Shown here: positions 10,112-18,912 of the stretch, piece after piece | Numbering within the stretch: position 1 is the stretch's first letter | Layout: every line of letters begins with the position of its first letter | DNA from: Comamonas terrae | Lineage (GTDB): Bacteria; Pseudomonadota; Gammaproteobacteria; Burkholderiales; Burkholderiaceae_C | DNA length: 38,530 nucleotides | Direction of reading: 5' to 3' | Assembly (NCBI RefSeq): GCF_001544075.1 | Contig: NZ_BCNT01000027.1 | Coordinates: 1 to 38,530 of the forward strand | Translations under genes and position numbers: made by a program | The notes under the pieces: generated by a model | The model's input: only the letters and a program-made list of their open reading frames with translations | Database searches by the model: none | What the model was told of the DNA's origin: nothing

Positions 10112-10741
10112 TTGATCCACGTGGTGCTATGCGACGACCATGCGGTGCTGCGCCGGGGCATCCGCGATACGCTGACCGAGGCCACCGACATCACCGTCAC
10201 CGCCGAGGCGGCCAGCTATGCCGAGTTGCGCGAGCAGCTGCGCACGGCAGCCTGCGACGTGCTGCTGCTCGATATCAACATGCCGGGGCGCAACGGCCTG
10301 GAAGTGCTGGCCAGCGTACGCGAGACCCATCCGGAGATCCGCGTCATCATGGTCTCCATGTATCCCGAGGACCAGTACGCGCTGCGCAGCCTCAAGGCCG
10401 GCGCCCAGGGCTATGCGAACAAGGCCGGCGACCCGATGCAGCTGATCGAGGCCGTGCGCACGGTGATGGGCGGGCGCAAGTACCTGACCGCCGAAGTGGC
10501 GCAGATGCTGGCCGACAGCCTGGCCCAGCCCGCGGCGCCCGTGCCGCACGAGGCCCTGTCCGAGCGCGAGCTGCAGACACTGATCAAGATCGCCAGCGGC
10601 CAGCGGCTGACCGATATCGCCCAGGAGCTGATGCTCAGCCCCAAGACCGTCAGCGTCTACCGCGCCCGCGTGCTGGAAAAGCTGCAGATGAGCAGCAATG
10701 CCGAGCTGACGGCCTATGCCATCCGCAACCACCTGATTTAG
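10112..10741 (+). CDS. NarL/LuxR-family response regulator
   Basis: DNA-binding transcription regulator of 209 residues. The receiver domain has acidic residues at 8-9 (CDDHAVLRR), phospho-acceptor Asp54 (LLDINMPG) and the Lys of NKAG. A LuxR-type helix-turn-helix spans about 143-200, with SERELQTLIKIASG and LSPKTVSVYRARVLEKL. The start is TTG 10112 with GGGAG six nt upstream. The frame stays open further upstream, but that part is not homologous. With the preceding kinase it forms a complete two-component pair. Its targets cannot be read from the sequence; control of the neighbouring flagellar genes is only a guess. Confidence 0.9.
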   Translation: MIHVVLCDDHAVLRRGIRDTLTEATDITVTAEAASYAELREQLRTAACDVLLLDINMPGRNGLEVLASVRETHPEIRVIMVSMYPEDQYALRSLKAGAQGYANKAGDPMQLIEAVRTVMGGRKYLTAEVAQMLADSLAQPAAPVPHEALSERELQTLIKIASGQRLTDIAQELMLSPKTVSVYRARVLEKLQMSSNAELTAYAIRNHLI

Positions 10742-10812
10742 ACGCTATACAAAAGAAAGCAGCTTGCGGCATATCCACAGGCAGTCAAGCGATATTTACG
10801 ATTGGAATGCCG
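10742..10812. repeat. intergenic dispersed-repeat-like segment
   Basis: The segment between the response regulator and fliR contains GCTTGCGGCATATCC and AAGCGATATTTACG. It resembles segments at 15455-15525 and, inverted, 23172-23235 (shared landmarks GCTGCTT-GCG and GGCATTTTCGCC-like ends). Similar AT-richer stretches are common between genes of Comamonadaceae. No gene is seen here. Confidence 0.35.
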
Positions 10813-10840
10813 GCGTGGCAAGCGCCTTCCGCTATGGTTT

Positions 10841-11605
10841 TCACACACCGAAGACCGTCAGGCCTTTTTGCAGCAAGGCCAGCAGAGGCTGCTCCAGCAG
10901 GGGCAGGGTGGCGACCATCCCGATCAGGCCCGTGGTCAGCGTGACAGGAAAGCCCACGGCATAGATGTTCATCTGCGGCGCCACGCGCGAGATGATGCCC
11001 AGCACCAGGTTCACGAACAGCAGCATGGCAATCATGGGCAGCGCGATCCAGAAGGCGCTGGCGAATACGGCCGACCCCATCTCGTACAGGCGCATCTGGG
11101 CCACGGCCTGCAGGAAGTTGCCGTCCACCGGAAAGGCCTGGAAGCTCTTGAGCACGGCCATCAGCACCAGCAGGTGCCCGTTGATCACGATGAACAGCAG
11201 CGTGGCGATCTGCACCATGAAGCGCGCGACGGCGCTGAGCTGGGCATTGCTGACCGGGTCGAAGAAGGATGCGAAGTTCAGGCCCATCTGCAGACCGATC
11301 ACCTCGCCGGCCACCTCCATGGCGGCCAGCACCAGGCGCGCGGCAAAGCCCACCGAGATGCCCACCACCACCTGCTGCACCAGCGTGCCCAGCGCCTGCG
11401 GCGAGTTGATGCCGACCACGGCCTGGTCGCCGAGCACGGGCTGGGCGCAGACCGCCACCAGCAGCGCCAGCCCCACCTTCAGCCGCATGGGGATGACCCG
11501 CTGCGAAAACACCGGCGCCACCGAAAACAGCGCCAGCACGCGCACGAACGGCCACAGCACCGGCGACAGCCAGGCGACCAGTTGGGCTTCGCTGATGGAT
11601 ACCAC
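10841..11605 (-). CDS. fliR: FliR, flagellar export gate protein
   Basis: Integral inner-membrane component of the type III export gate, assembling with FliP and FliQ. 254 residues with about six hydrophobic segments, beginning MVSISEAQLVAWLSPVLWPF and containing the family landmark GEVIGLQMGLNFASFFDPVS. It is the last gene of the fliF-R run, 26 nt after fliQ, and convergent with the response regulator gene. Confidence 0.94.
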   Translation of the reverse strand: MVSISEAQLVAWLSPVLWPFVRVLALFSVAPVFSQRVIPMRLKVGLALLVAVCAQPVLGDQAVVGINSPQALGTLVQQVVVGISVGFAARLVLAAMEVAGEVIGLQMGLNFASFFDPVSNAQLSAVARFMVQIATLLFIVINGHLLVLMAVLKSFQAFPVDGNFLQAVAQMRLYEMGSAVFASAFWIALPMIAMLLFVNLVLGIISRVAPQMNIYAVGFPVTLTTGLIGMVATLPLLEQPLLALLQKGLTVFGV

Positions 11606-11631
11606 GGGAACTCTTGCAGGCCAGGGGCGGC

Positions 11632-11901
11632 TCAGCCCACGACCGAAGGAATGCTCTCGATCGTGCGGCGGATGAAGTCCACCAGCGTGGACAGCATCCA
11701 GGGCCCGACCACGCCGAACACCGCCAGCGCGGCCAGCAGCTTGGGCACGAAGGCCAGCGTGGCTTCATGCACCTGGGTCACGGCCTGGAAGATGCTCACC
11801 AGCAGGCCCACGGCCATCACCACGCCCAGCACCGGCATGGCGATCATGAGCAGCAGGGTCAGGGCCTCGCGGCCGAAGGTCAGAACGAATTGGGAGGTCA
11901 T
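11632..11901 (-). CDS. fliQ: FliQ, flagellar export gate protein
   Basis: Small export-gate subunit of 89 residues, the normal length of the family, with two transmembrane hairpin helices (about 14-36 and 50-72). It starts MTSQFVLTFGREAL; the motif QVHEATLAFVPKL is typical. ATG 11901 is used; the frame remains open upstream but enters the fliP-fliQ spacer repeat. Confidence 0.94.
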   Translation of the reverse strand: MTSQFVLTFGREALTLLLMIAMPVLGVVMAVGLLVSIFQAVTQVHEATLAFVPKLLAALAVFGVVGPWMLSTLVDFIRRTIESIPSVVG

Positions 11902-11971
11902 GGTTTTGCTCTCAATAATCCACAGCGCTACATGTTTCCCGCTGCATCGGAAACTGGCACGGCCTAAGCGC

Positions 11972-12063
11972 GGGACGGCCAGCAAGGGCCGCCCCGCAGC
12001 ACGGGCTGCCCCAGCAAAGGCCGTCGTCCCCCTTGGGGGAAGACGCGAAGCGGCTCAGGGGGG
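11972..12063. repeat. dispersed GC-rich intergenic repeat in the fliP-fliQ gap
   Basis: The 162-nt fliP-fliQ spacer (11902-12063) holds two near-identical direct copies of CCAGCAAGGGCCG (11979-11991, and 12011-12023 with one mismatch), an inverted TCCCCC-TT-GGGGGA (12027-12040), and GCGGCTCAGGGGGG directly abutting the fliP stop. The same stop-adjacent end occurs at fliF (20868-20884). Such repeats are familiar from Comamonadaceae genomes (family knowledge, not searched here). Confidence 0.6.
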
Positions 12064-12822
12064 TCACACAGAGAAACTCGCAGCCAGCGAACCGATCAGC
12101 AGGTTCCAGCCGTCGGCCAGCACGAACAGCATGAGCTTGAACGGCAGCGCCACCAGCACGGGCGACAGCATCATCATGCCCAGCGACATCAGGATGGACG
12201 ACACCACCATGTCGATGACCAGGAACGGGATGAAGATCATGAAGCCGATCTGGAAGGCCGTCTTGAGCTCGCTGGTCACGAAGGCCGGCACCAGCACGCG
12301 CAGCGGCGCGGTCTCGGCCGTCACGCCGGGATCCAGCTTGGCCAGGCGGGCAAACAGGGAGAAATCGGACTGGCGCGTCTGCTTGAGCATGAAGCTGCGC
12401 ATGGGCGCCTCGGCCTTGTCCACGGCCTGTTCGAAGGTGATGGCATTCGTGGTGTAGGGCAGGTAGGCGTCCTGGTAGACCTTGTCCAGCGTAGGGCCCA
12501 TGACGAACATGGTCAGGAACAGCGACAGGCCGATCACCACCTGGTTGGGCGGCGCCGACTGCGTGCCCATGGCCTGGCGCAGCAGCGACAGCACGATGAC
12601 GATGCGCGTGAAGCCCGTCATCAGCAGCAGGATGGCCGGCAGGAACGACAGCGCCGTGAAGAACAGCAGCGTCTGGATAGGCACGGAGTAGCTGCTGCCG
12701 CCGCCGCTCTGGCCCACCAGCAGGGGCAGGCTGGCGGATTGCGCCCAGGCGGCCGGCGCCGCCAGCATGGCCATCGAGGCCAGCCAGCGGGGGGACGCCC
12801 AACGATTCGAAGATTTAGACAT
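12064..12822 (-). CDS. fliP: FliP, flagellar export gate protein
   Basis: Core of the export gate, forming the FliP5-FliQ4-FliR1 channel. The 252-residue precursor has an N-terminal signal peptide (about 1-28, ending AAPAAWAQS), the usual feature of FliP. Hydrophobic segments follow at about 45-75, 85-105, 185-210 and 215-245. Landmarks are [21 protein letters not shown] and [20 protein letters not shown], each typical of the family. ATG 12822 overlaps the end of fliO by 8 nt. The stop codon merges into the repeat at 11972-12063. Confidence 0.95.
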   Translation of the reverse strand: MSKSSNRWASPRWLASMAMLAAPAAWAQSASLPLLVGQSGGGSSYSVPIQTLLFFTALSFLPAILLLMTGFTRIVIVLSLLRQAMGTQSAPPNQVVIGLSLFLTMFVMGPTLDKVYQDAYLPYTTNAITFEQAVDKAEAPMRSFMLKQTRQSDFSLFARLAKLDPGVTAETAPLRVLVPAFVTSELKTAFQIGFMIFIPFLVIDMVVSSILMSLGMMMLSPVLVALPFKLMLFVLADGWNLLIGSLAASFSV

Positions 12823-13228
12823 TTCCCGGTTCCGAGAAGGAAGAAGCGGCCTGGCGCCGGCTTTGCGCCTCGACCTGCGCCATGGCATCGGAGAAGCCGC
12901 CCGCGGCAGGGCCTGCGTCAGCGCCGGCCTCCCTGGGCAGCACATGCAGGCACTGGATGTGCTGCGCCGTCACGCCCAGCACCAGGCGCACGCCTTGCGC
13001 GCCCTCGCCGACTTCCACCGTCACCACCCGCTGCTGCGGCCCCACGCCCACGGCTCCGAGCACGCGCGGCTGCAGGCCCTGGCCGCCGCGCATCTTGCCC
13101 AGCATGCCACCCGCGCCGCCCTTGCTCTGCAGCCGGCGCAGCAGCCAGGGCAGCGCGGCCATGGCGGCCACGAACAGCACGACCAGCGACAGCGTGGGCC
13201 ACATGGAGACGGCGCCGTTGTCAACCAC
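12815..13228 (-). CDS. fliO: FliO, flagellar export gate assembly protein
   Basis: Membrane protein that helps assemble FliP. 137 residues with one N-terminal transmembrane helix (about 10-30: [19 protein letters not shown]) and a small cytoplasmic beta-rich domain with [23 protein letters not shown] 13228 overlaps the fliN stop by 8 nt and keeps translational coupling; ATG 13204 (MWPTLS) is the alternative. FliO is poorly conserved, so the call rests on position, topology and the domain pattern. Confidence 0.88.
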   Translation of the reverse strand: MVDNGAVSMWPTLSLVVLFVAAMAALPWLLRRLQSKGGAGGMLGKMRGGQGLQPRVLGAVGVGPQQRVVTVEVGEGAQGVRLVLGVTAQHIQCLHVLPREAGADAGPAAGGFSDAMAQVEAQSRRQAASSFSEPGNV

Positions 13229-13655
13229 GGCTGACCCGGCGCAGGCGCTCGGACGGCGTGACCACGTCGGTCAGGCGGATGCCGAACTTGTCGTTGACCA
13301 CCACCACTTCGCCCTGGGCGATCAGGTAGCCGTTTACCAGCACGTCCATGGGCTCGCCGGCCAGGGCGTCCAGCTCCACCACCGAGCCCTGGGCCAGCTG
13401 CAGGATGTACTTGATCGGCACCTTGGTGCGGCCCAGCTCCACCGACAGCTGGACGGGAATGTCCAGCACCATGTTGATGTCGTGCACGGGCACGTCGGTG
13501 CCGCCGTAGGGGCGGGTTGCCTCGCCCGTCAGGGGGCCGCCCTGCTCCGAGGTATCGGTCTGGGCATCGTCGTGCTGGCGCTGTTCCTCCAGGGCCTCGG
13601 CCCAGCCGGAGAACGGATCGTCTGCTTCGGGCTTGTTCGTGTCGTCAGTTGCCAT
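13221..13655 (-). CDS. fliN: FliN, flagellar motor switch protein
   Basis: C-ring component that binds FliM and the export complex. 144 residues: an acidic variable N-terminal half (about 1-60) and a conserved SpoA domain with DIPVQLSVELGRTKVPIKYIL, then GSVVELDALAGEPMDVLVNG and a final VVVNDKFGIRLTDVV. It overlaps fliM by 11 nt and fliO by 8 nt, indicating coupled translation. Confidence 0.95.
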   Translation of the reverse strand: MATDDTNKPEADDPFSGWAEALEEQRQHDDAQTDTSEQGGPLTGEATRPYGGTDVPVHDINMVLDIPVQLSVELGRTKVPIKYILQLAQGSVVELDALAGEPMDVLVNGYLIAQGEVVVVNDKFGIRLTDVVTPSERLRRVSRG

Positions 13656-14649
13656 TGCTTTCTCCCATCCAGCCCGAATCGCTGCCGCGCAGGCAGTGTT
13701 CGACGCGGATTGCGTATTTGTCGTTGTGCGTGCCGTACTGGCACTCGAAAATCGGTACTCCGCCGATGGAGGCGCGGATCAGCGGCTCGCGGTCGAGCTC
13801 GATGAAGTCGCCCGGGCGCATGGCCAGCAGCTGCTCCACGGTCGCATCGGCGCGGGCCAGCTCGGCCACCAGCGTCACCTCGGCGGACTGGATCTCGCGC
13901 GTCAGCACCTTGACCCAGCGGCGGTCGACCTCGATGGCATCGCCCTGCGTGGAGGAGTACAGCACGTCGCGGATCGGCTCCAGCGTCGCATAGGGCATGC
14001 AGATGTGGATGGAGCCCGTGATGTCGCCGATCTCCAGCTGGAACGCGGTGGAGACCACGATCTCGCTGGGCGTGGCGATGTTGGCGAACTGCGGCTGCAT
14101 TTCCGAGCGCTGGTAGGCCAGCTCCAGCGGATAGATGCCATGCCAGGCCTTTTTGTATTCCTCGCAGATCACGTTCACGAGGCGGTTGATCACGCGCTGC
14201 TCGGTACCCGAGAAGTCGCGGCCCTCGATGCGGGTCTGCAGCCGGCCACTGCCGCCGTAGAGCGTGTCGATGACGCCGAACACCAGCGAGGGATCGCAGA
14301 CCACCAGTCCGTTGCCGCGCAGCGGGCGGATGGCCACGATGTTGAAGTTCGTCGGCACCACCAGCTCGCGCAGGAAGGCGCTGTAGCGCCGCACGCTGAC
14401 CGTGCCCACCGAAATCTCGGGGCTGCGGCGGATGAAGTTGAACAGGCCGATGCGGAAGTTGCGGGCAAAGCGCTCGTTGACGATTTCCATGGTCGGCATG
14501 CGTCCGCGGACGATGCGTTCCTGGCTGGAAATGTTGTACTGGCGGACCGTGCCCGCCTCCACCTCTTCGACGGCGGATTTCTGGCTTTCGCCCGTGACGC
14601 CCTCCAGAAGGGCGTCAACTTCTTCCTGGGAAAGAAAAGAATCGCTCAT
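13645..14649 (-). CDS. fliM: FliM, flagellar motor switch protein
   Basis: C-ring protein that binds CheY-P and sets rotation direction. The 334-residue protein begins MSDSFLSQEEVDALLEGV, the CheY-binding N-terminal peptide. The middle CheC-like domain carries NFIRRSPEISVGTV, and the C-terminal SpoA domain ends near the stop with GVPIFECQYGTHNDKYAIR. It follows fliL by 14 nt. Confidence 0.96.
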   Translation of the reverse strand: MSDSFLSQEEVDALLEGVTGESQKSAVEEVEAGTVRQYNISSQERIVRGRMPTMEIVNERFARNFRIGLFNFIRRSPEISVGTVSVRRYSAFLRELVVPTNFNIVAIRPLRGNGLVVCDPSLVFGVIDTLYGGSGRLQTRIEGRDFSGTEQRVINRLVNVICEEYKKAWHGIYPLELAYQRSEMQPQFANIATPSEIVVSTAFQLEIGDITGSIHICMPYATLEPIRDVLYSSTQGDAIEVDRRWVKVLTREIQSAEVTLVAELARADATVEQLLAMRPGDFIELDREPLIRASIGGVPIFECQYGTHNDKYAIRVEHCLRGSDSGWMGESNGN

Positions 14650-14663
14650 GCACCCCCCACTGC

Positions 14664-15218
14664 TTACTGGATGATGAAGCTGGAAAACAGCACCCGGCGC
14701 ACCGGGCTCTTGCGGGCGCGGCGCGGGCTGTCCTCGTCCATGTCGTCATCGCGCTCGCGCTTCTTGGTCTTGGCGCCGTAGCCCAGGGGCGCGGCCACTT
14801 CGGACTGGATGTCGGACGCCAGCTTTTCCTTGCCCTCGCGCGTCAGCAGCTCGTCGGCCGTGCGCTGGGACACCAGCATCAGAATGCCGTTGCGGATGCT
14901 GGGCAGGTATTGCTTGACGGTGGCCGCCGTCTTCTCGTCGGCCAGCTCCAGCGTGATGCCCAGCTGCACAAAGCGGTCGCCGCCGGGATCGGAGAGATTG
15001 GCCACCATGTTGTCCAGCGGCAAAAAGGTGGGCACGGTAGCCTCGGCCGCAGCGGCGCCATCCTCGTCAGCGCCGCTGTGCTGGCGCTGCAGCATCCAGA
15101 CATAGGCAGCGGCAGCCACGATGGCCAGCAACGCGACAACCGCCACGATGACGATCAGCTTCTTGCTCTTGGCAGGAGCGGGGGCGACAGGGGCAGCGGC
15201 ATTTGGAGTGGCGGGCAC
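14664..15218 (-). CDS. fliL: FliL, basal-body-associated stator regulator
   Basis: Single-pass inner-membrane protein that surrounds and supports the stator units. 184 residues: a short Ala/Pro cytoplasmic leader, a transmembrane helix (about 20-44: LIVIVAVVALLAIVAAAAYV) and a periplasmic SPFH-like FliL domain with FLPLDNMVANL and DRFVQLGITLEL. Before the last residues (VRRVLFSSFIIQ) there is an unusual highly charged stretch rich in Lys, Arg, Asp and Glu (about 148-172), longer than I would expect for FliL. It is the first gene of the fliL-R group and has its own class II promoter-like segment at 15291-15350. Confidence 0.93.
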   Translation of the reverse strand: MPATPNAAAPVAPAPAKSKKLIVIVAVVALLAIVAAAAYVWMLQRQHSGADEDGAAAAEATVPTFLPLDNMVANLSDPGGDRFVQLGITLELADEKTAATVKQYLPSIRNGILMLVSQRTADELLTREGKEKLASDIQSEVAAPLGYGAKTKKRERDDDMDEDSPRRARKSPVRRVLFSSFIIQ

Positions 15219-15571
15219 GGCGGAAATTCCTCACTAAAGAGAACCCGTAACCATTGCCCCACGGAGGGCACGGCAGAGGTCCATGCCCGAATTATTCGGC
15301 GTTTGCCTGCGGTGCCATCGCCCGAATAAACGCGCCAAATCCCGCTTTCTCCGTGGTTCTGGGGCGCGCAGGGCTGCGGGCCTGGCCTTGCGGGCCCGCG
15401 CCCTGTCCCCAAACGTATCCACGATGCATGCGGCCAACGCGCACAGGCGCATGGGCGCCATCAAAAAAGGAGCTGCTTTCGCCTGCCACACCAGGATTCC
15501 ATGGCATTTTCGCCAGAAATCACAATATGGACAGGCGCCGGAAGCTCCTTTTTCAGAAGCAATCCGAAGAA
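15219..15571. other. 353-nt gene-free spacer between fliK and fliL
   Basis: No credible gene. It holds the fliL promoter-like segment (15291-15350) and, at about 15455-15525, a repeat-like segment (ATCAAAAAAGGAGCTGCTTT followed by GGCATTTTCGCC) that resembles those near 10742 and 23172. The spacer splits the long fli run into a fliF-K and a fliL-R group. Confidence 0.6.
15291..15350 (-). promoter_or_regulatory. class II flagellar promoter with FlhDC-type box upstream of fliL
   Basis: Read on the minus strand: an inverted repeat of half-sites (+ strand AATAAACG at 15325-15332 and CGCTTTCT at 15343-15350, 10-nt spacer), then a sigma70-like AATAAT -10 (+ strand ATTATT at 15291-15296) with no good -35. 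The half-sites resemble the enterobacterial FlhDC consensus AAATARCG with its N10-12 spacing. The same arrangement with identical 60-bp length occurs before fliF. FlhDC binding is inference. Confidence 0.55.
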
Positions 15572-16936
15572 TCAGACAAACAGATCCACGCCGGATGCGC
15601 GCTCGCCCGTGCGCCGCGCTTGGCCGGCATCGGCGGCCGCCAGGCCGTCCACGCCCACCTGCACCCGGCCCATGCGCACCATGGCGCGGTCCTGCGGCTG
15701 GCTGCCGGACCGGGCGGAGTCACCGGCATTTGCGCCATCCGCCGAAATCGAGACACCCGCCAGCTGCAGGCCCTGGGCCTGCAACAGCTCGCGCAGCTGC
15801 TGCTCGCCGCTGCCCAGCCAGTCGCGCGCCTGGGCATCGTCGGCGGCAAAGCGCACATGGGCCTCCTGGCCCTGCAGCTGCACCTGCACCTTGATCGGCG
15901 CGCCTTCGTGCTCGATCGTCAACGCAGCGTTCTGGCTTTTCTGGTGCACCCAGAAGGCCACCTGTTCGGAAACTTCCTGTTCGCGCTCGCTGGGAGCTGC
16001 GGCCTGCGCATCCGCCGGAGGCTGGGCAAACGCCGAGGCTTCCTGACCATCGCCCTGCGCACCCGCATGCGCGGCGCCCATGGCTGCGGCAATGCCATGG
16101 CCGGCCTGCAGCCCTTCCGCGGCCGAAGCCTTGCCCGTGGCGGCCTCCGCCTCCTGCGCGCCGGCGCGTGCGGGCTTCAGCCATTGCTGCAGCTGCTCCA
16201 GCTCCTGCGGCGGTACGGCCGTCATGCCCTGCAACGCCACACCGCCCTGGCCGGCCTGCGGGCGCAGCTGCCAGCCATGCTCGGCCCGAGCCTCCAGGGC
16301 CTGGGCCGCGCCGCGGGCATCGGCCTGCCGCTCGTCCGGCAGCTGCGCCGCCGTCAGGGCATCCTGCAGCCCGCCGGGCTTGGCCGCATCGTACTGTGGC
16401 AAGCTGCCGGCCACGGCCTGCCCAGCCGCATTGGCAGCCCCATCTGCGCCAGCCTGTCCGGCCTTGCCTGCGGCAGCCTCCAGGGCAGGTGCCATGAAGG
16501 CTGCATGGGCACCGGCCGCCAGCGCCTGGCGCTGGGCCAGCAGGCCGGCATTGCCATGGCCGGACAGAAAGTCGCCGGCCACGCCCTGGCGCAGGTCGGC
16601 ATCATTCCTGCCGTCGAGCCGGGCCGTCTGGCCGATCAGGCTCATCCAGGCAGCATGGCCGTCCGTGGGCAGCAGGGCCGCGACATCGGCCGCAGCCAAG
16701 GTCTCGCCTCCCTGGATCCGGTGTTCGCCCAGCTCCTGCGGCGGTACAGAGCCCATGGCGTCAACGCCCGGCAAGCCCAGGGTGGCCAGCACCGCGGAAA
16801 AACCGGCGGCATCCGTTTCGCCCGCCAAGCCGGCAGCGCCCGGGGCCGCGCTGCGCACGCCGGCCAGCGCCTGGCCTGCGGGCTTGATGGGGCGGCTCTC
16901 GCCGCTGCGTGCGGCATCCATGCGGGTATCGCTCAT
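15572..16936 (-). CDS. fliK: FliK, flagellar hook-length control protein
   Basis: Secreted molecular ruler that switches export specificity from hook to filament. 454 residues, very rich in Ala, Gly and Gln through the first 330 residues (typical low-complexity ruler region). A C-terminal Flg_hook domain at about 335-425 contains AALTIEHEGAPIKVQVQLQG and LREQ-like LRELLQAQGLQLAGVSI. The extreme C-terminus ends RASGVDLFV. It starts 3 nt after the fliJ stop. Confidence 0.9.
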   Translation of the reverse strand: MSDTRMDAARSGESRPIKPAGQALAGVRSAAPGAAGLAGETDAAGFSAVLATLGLPGVDAMGSVPPQELGEHRIQGGETLAAADVAALLPTDGHAAWMSLIGQTARLDGRNDADLRQGVAGDFLSGHGNAGLLAQRQALAAGAHAAFMAPALEAAAGKAGQAGADGAANAAGQAVAGSLPQYDAAKPGGLQDALTAAQLPDERQADARGAAQALEARAEHGWQLRPQAGQGGVALQGMTAVPPQELEQLQQWLKPARAGAQEAEAATGKASAAEGLQAGHGIAAAMGAAHAGAQGDGQEASAFAQPPADAQAAAPSEREQEVSEQVAFWVHQKSQNAALTIEHEGAPIKVQVQLQGQEAHVRFAADDAQARDWLGSGEQQLRELLQAQGLQLAGVSISADGANAGDSARSGSQPQDRAMVRMGRVQVGVDGLAAADAGQARRTGERASGVDLFV

Positions 16937-16939
16937 GTC

Positions 16940-17404
16940 TTAGATCTCCTGCAACTGCAAGCCGAAGCTGCGCCGGAAAAACTGGATGGCCGCGCGGTCG
17001 TCGGTTTCCTTCTGCTCGCGTCGCATCTGCGCCAGCGCCATGTCGCGCTTGCGCACTTCCACCACCTTGTTGAGGCTGCTCACGCGCAGCTCGGCCGCCA
17101 TCAGCGCCTGGCGCGCGGCTTCGAGGCGGATTTCCAGGTCGGCCAGCACCTTGGTCTGCAAGCCGATCGCATGCTGCAAGCGCTCCATGAACTGGTACTG
17201 GTGGTGCATGACTTCAGGCTGCACGGCCTGGCCTTCCTGCGCGCCCCAGCGGCCGTGCATTTCCTGCACATAGCCTTGCAGCTGGTCCATCTGCGCCTGG
17301 CCGGCCTGCAGCGCGCGCTGGCGCTCCTGCACGGCCTGGCGCGCGGCATCGCGCTTGCGGCCCGCCGCATCGATAGCAATCATCAAGGCGTTCAGAGACG
17401 ACAT
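16940..17404 (-). CDS. fliJ: FliJ, flagellar export chaperone-escort protein
   Basis: Coiled-coil stalk protein of the export ATPase FliI6-FliJ. 154 residues, almost entirely charged and Gln-rich heptad-like helix, with the late landmark RREQKETDDRAAIQFF typical of FliJ. It lies 53 nt after fliI and directly before fliK. Confidence 0.9.
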   Translation of the reverse strand: MSSLNALMIAIDAAGRKRDAARQAVQERQRALQAGQAQMDQLQGYVQEMHGRWGAQEGQAVQPEVMHHQYQFMERLQHAIGLQTKVLADLEIRLEAARQALMAAELRVSSLNKVVEVRKRDMALAQMRREQKETDDRAAIQFFRRSFGLQLQEI

Positions 17405-17457
17405 GCTGCACTCTTTCTTTCTGCACCGGCCGGCGGCCTATGGCTGTGGCGGCGCGG

Positions 17458-18912
17458 TTACCGAATTCCCATGGCGGCGGCCATGCCCGAAATGCTCTCG
17501 TCCATGCTGGCGGACTCGAACATGCTTTGCTGCAGAAACCCCGTCATGCCGGGCTGCAGGCGGATGGCTTCGTCCATCTGCGGGTCCGACCCCGCCACGT
17601 AGGCGCCCACCTGCACCAGGTCGCGGCCCTGCTGGTAGCGCGAATACGTGGCGCGAAAGCGCCGGGCCAGCTCGAAGTGCTCGCGCGAGACCACGTTGTG
17701 CATGACGCGCGAGGCCGACTGCTCGATGTCGATGGCCGGGTAATGGCCGGTCTCGGCCAGCGCGCGCGACAGCACGATGTGCCCGTCCAGGATGGCGCGC
17801 GCCGCATCGGCGATCGGGTCCTGCTGGTCGTCGCCTTCGGACAGCACGGTGTAGAAGGCGGTGATGGAACCCACGCCGTTGAGCCCGTTGCCGCTGCGCT
17901 CGACCAGCGCCGGCAGCTTGGCAAAGCATGACGGCGGATAGCCCTTGGTGGCCGGCGGCTCGCCAATGGCCAGGGCGATCTCGCGCTGGGCCATGGCATA
18001 GCGGGTGAGCGAATCCATGAGCAGCAGCACATGCTTGCCCTGGTCGCGGAAATATTCGGCAATCGCCGTGGCGTAGCTGGCGCCCTGCATGCGCAGCAAG
18101 GGCGGCGCATCCGCGGGGGCGGCCACCACCACGGCACGGCTGCGGTCCTGCGCGCCGAGAATGTCCTCGACGAATTCCTTGACCTCGCGGCCGCGTTCGC
18201 CGATCAGGCCGACGACGATGACATCGGCCCGGGTGTAGCGCGCCATCATGCCCAGCAGCACCGACTTGCCCACGCCCGAGCCCGCGAACAGGCCCAGGCG
18301 CTGGCCGCGGCCCACGGTGAGCAAGGCATTCAGGGCCTTGACGCCGGTATCCAGCGGCTCGCGCACCGGGTCGCGGTCCATGGCATTGATGGGATTGCGG
18401 TCCAGCTCCTGGGCCGTCACGCCGTCCAGTGCGCCGCCATGGTCGAGCGGCACGCCCTGCGAATCCACCACGCGGCCCAGCAGTCCGTCGCCCATGGGCA
18501 GGCGCAGCACGCCCACGGTCTGGGAAATCGCGGGTTCCACACCGGCGCCGAACTGCGGCACGGGAATGAAGGGCGCGGCGGGCGTGACCATGGCGCCGCT
18601 GGACAGTCCCTGGATGTCGCCGGCCGGCATGAGATAGGCTTTCTCGCCCGCAAAGCCCACGACCTCGGCCAGCACCGGTTCCATGCCGTTCTGAGCAATC
18701 CAGCACTGGGCGCCCACGGGCACGCGCAGGCCGGTCGCCTCCAGCACCAGGCCCGTCAGGCGGGTGAGCCTCCCCTGGCATTCCAGCGCCACACCACCGT
18801 CGTAGCGCGCACGCGCATTGGCCATGAATTGCTGCCAGGGATTGGCCTGGCCCGGACGGGCCTGCTCGGCCGCGCCGATGGCCGCGCTCTGCTGCGGGGA
18901 TTCAGCGGTCAT
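17458..18912 (-). CDS. fliI: FliI, flagellar export ATPase
   Basis: Hexameric ATPase that energises the type III export apparatus, related to the F1 beta subunit. 484 residues: a beta-barrel N-terminal domain (about 40-110), Walker A AGSGVGKS at 210-217, a Walker [10 protein letters not shown] segment and the conserved [18 protein letters not shown] 18912 (MTAESPQQ) overlaps fliH by 11 nt. The frame stays open further upstream inside fliH, but that part is not FliI-like. Confidence 0.96.
   Translation of the reverse strand: MTAESPQQSAAIGAAEQARPGQANPWQQFMANARARYDGGVALECQGRLTRLTGLVLEATGLRVPVGAQCWIAQNGMEPVLAEVVGFAGEKAYLMPAGDIQGLSSGAMVTPAAPFIPVPQFGAGVEPAISQTVGVLRLPMGDGLLGRVVDSQGVPLDHGGALDGVTAQELDRNPINAMDRDPVREPLDTGVKALNALLTVGRGQRLGLFAGSGVGKSVLLGMMARYTRADVIVVGLIGERGREVKEFVEDILGAQDRSRAVVVAAPADAPPLLRMQGASYATAIAEYFRDQGKHVLLLMDSLTRYAMAQREIALAIGEPPATKGYPPSCFAKLPALVERSGNGLNGVGSITAFYTVLSEGDDQQDPIADAARAILDGHIVLSRALAETGHYPAIDIEQSASRVMHNVVSREHFELARRFRATYSRYQQGRDLVQVGAYVAGSDPQMDEAIRLQPGMTGFLQQSMFESASMDESISGMAAAMGIR

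Noticed and set aside
10802..12457. Large + strand open frame opposite fliR, fliQ and fliP
   Set aside because: Low-complexity His/Gln composition with no family match; the opposite genes are certain.
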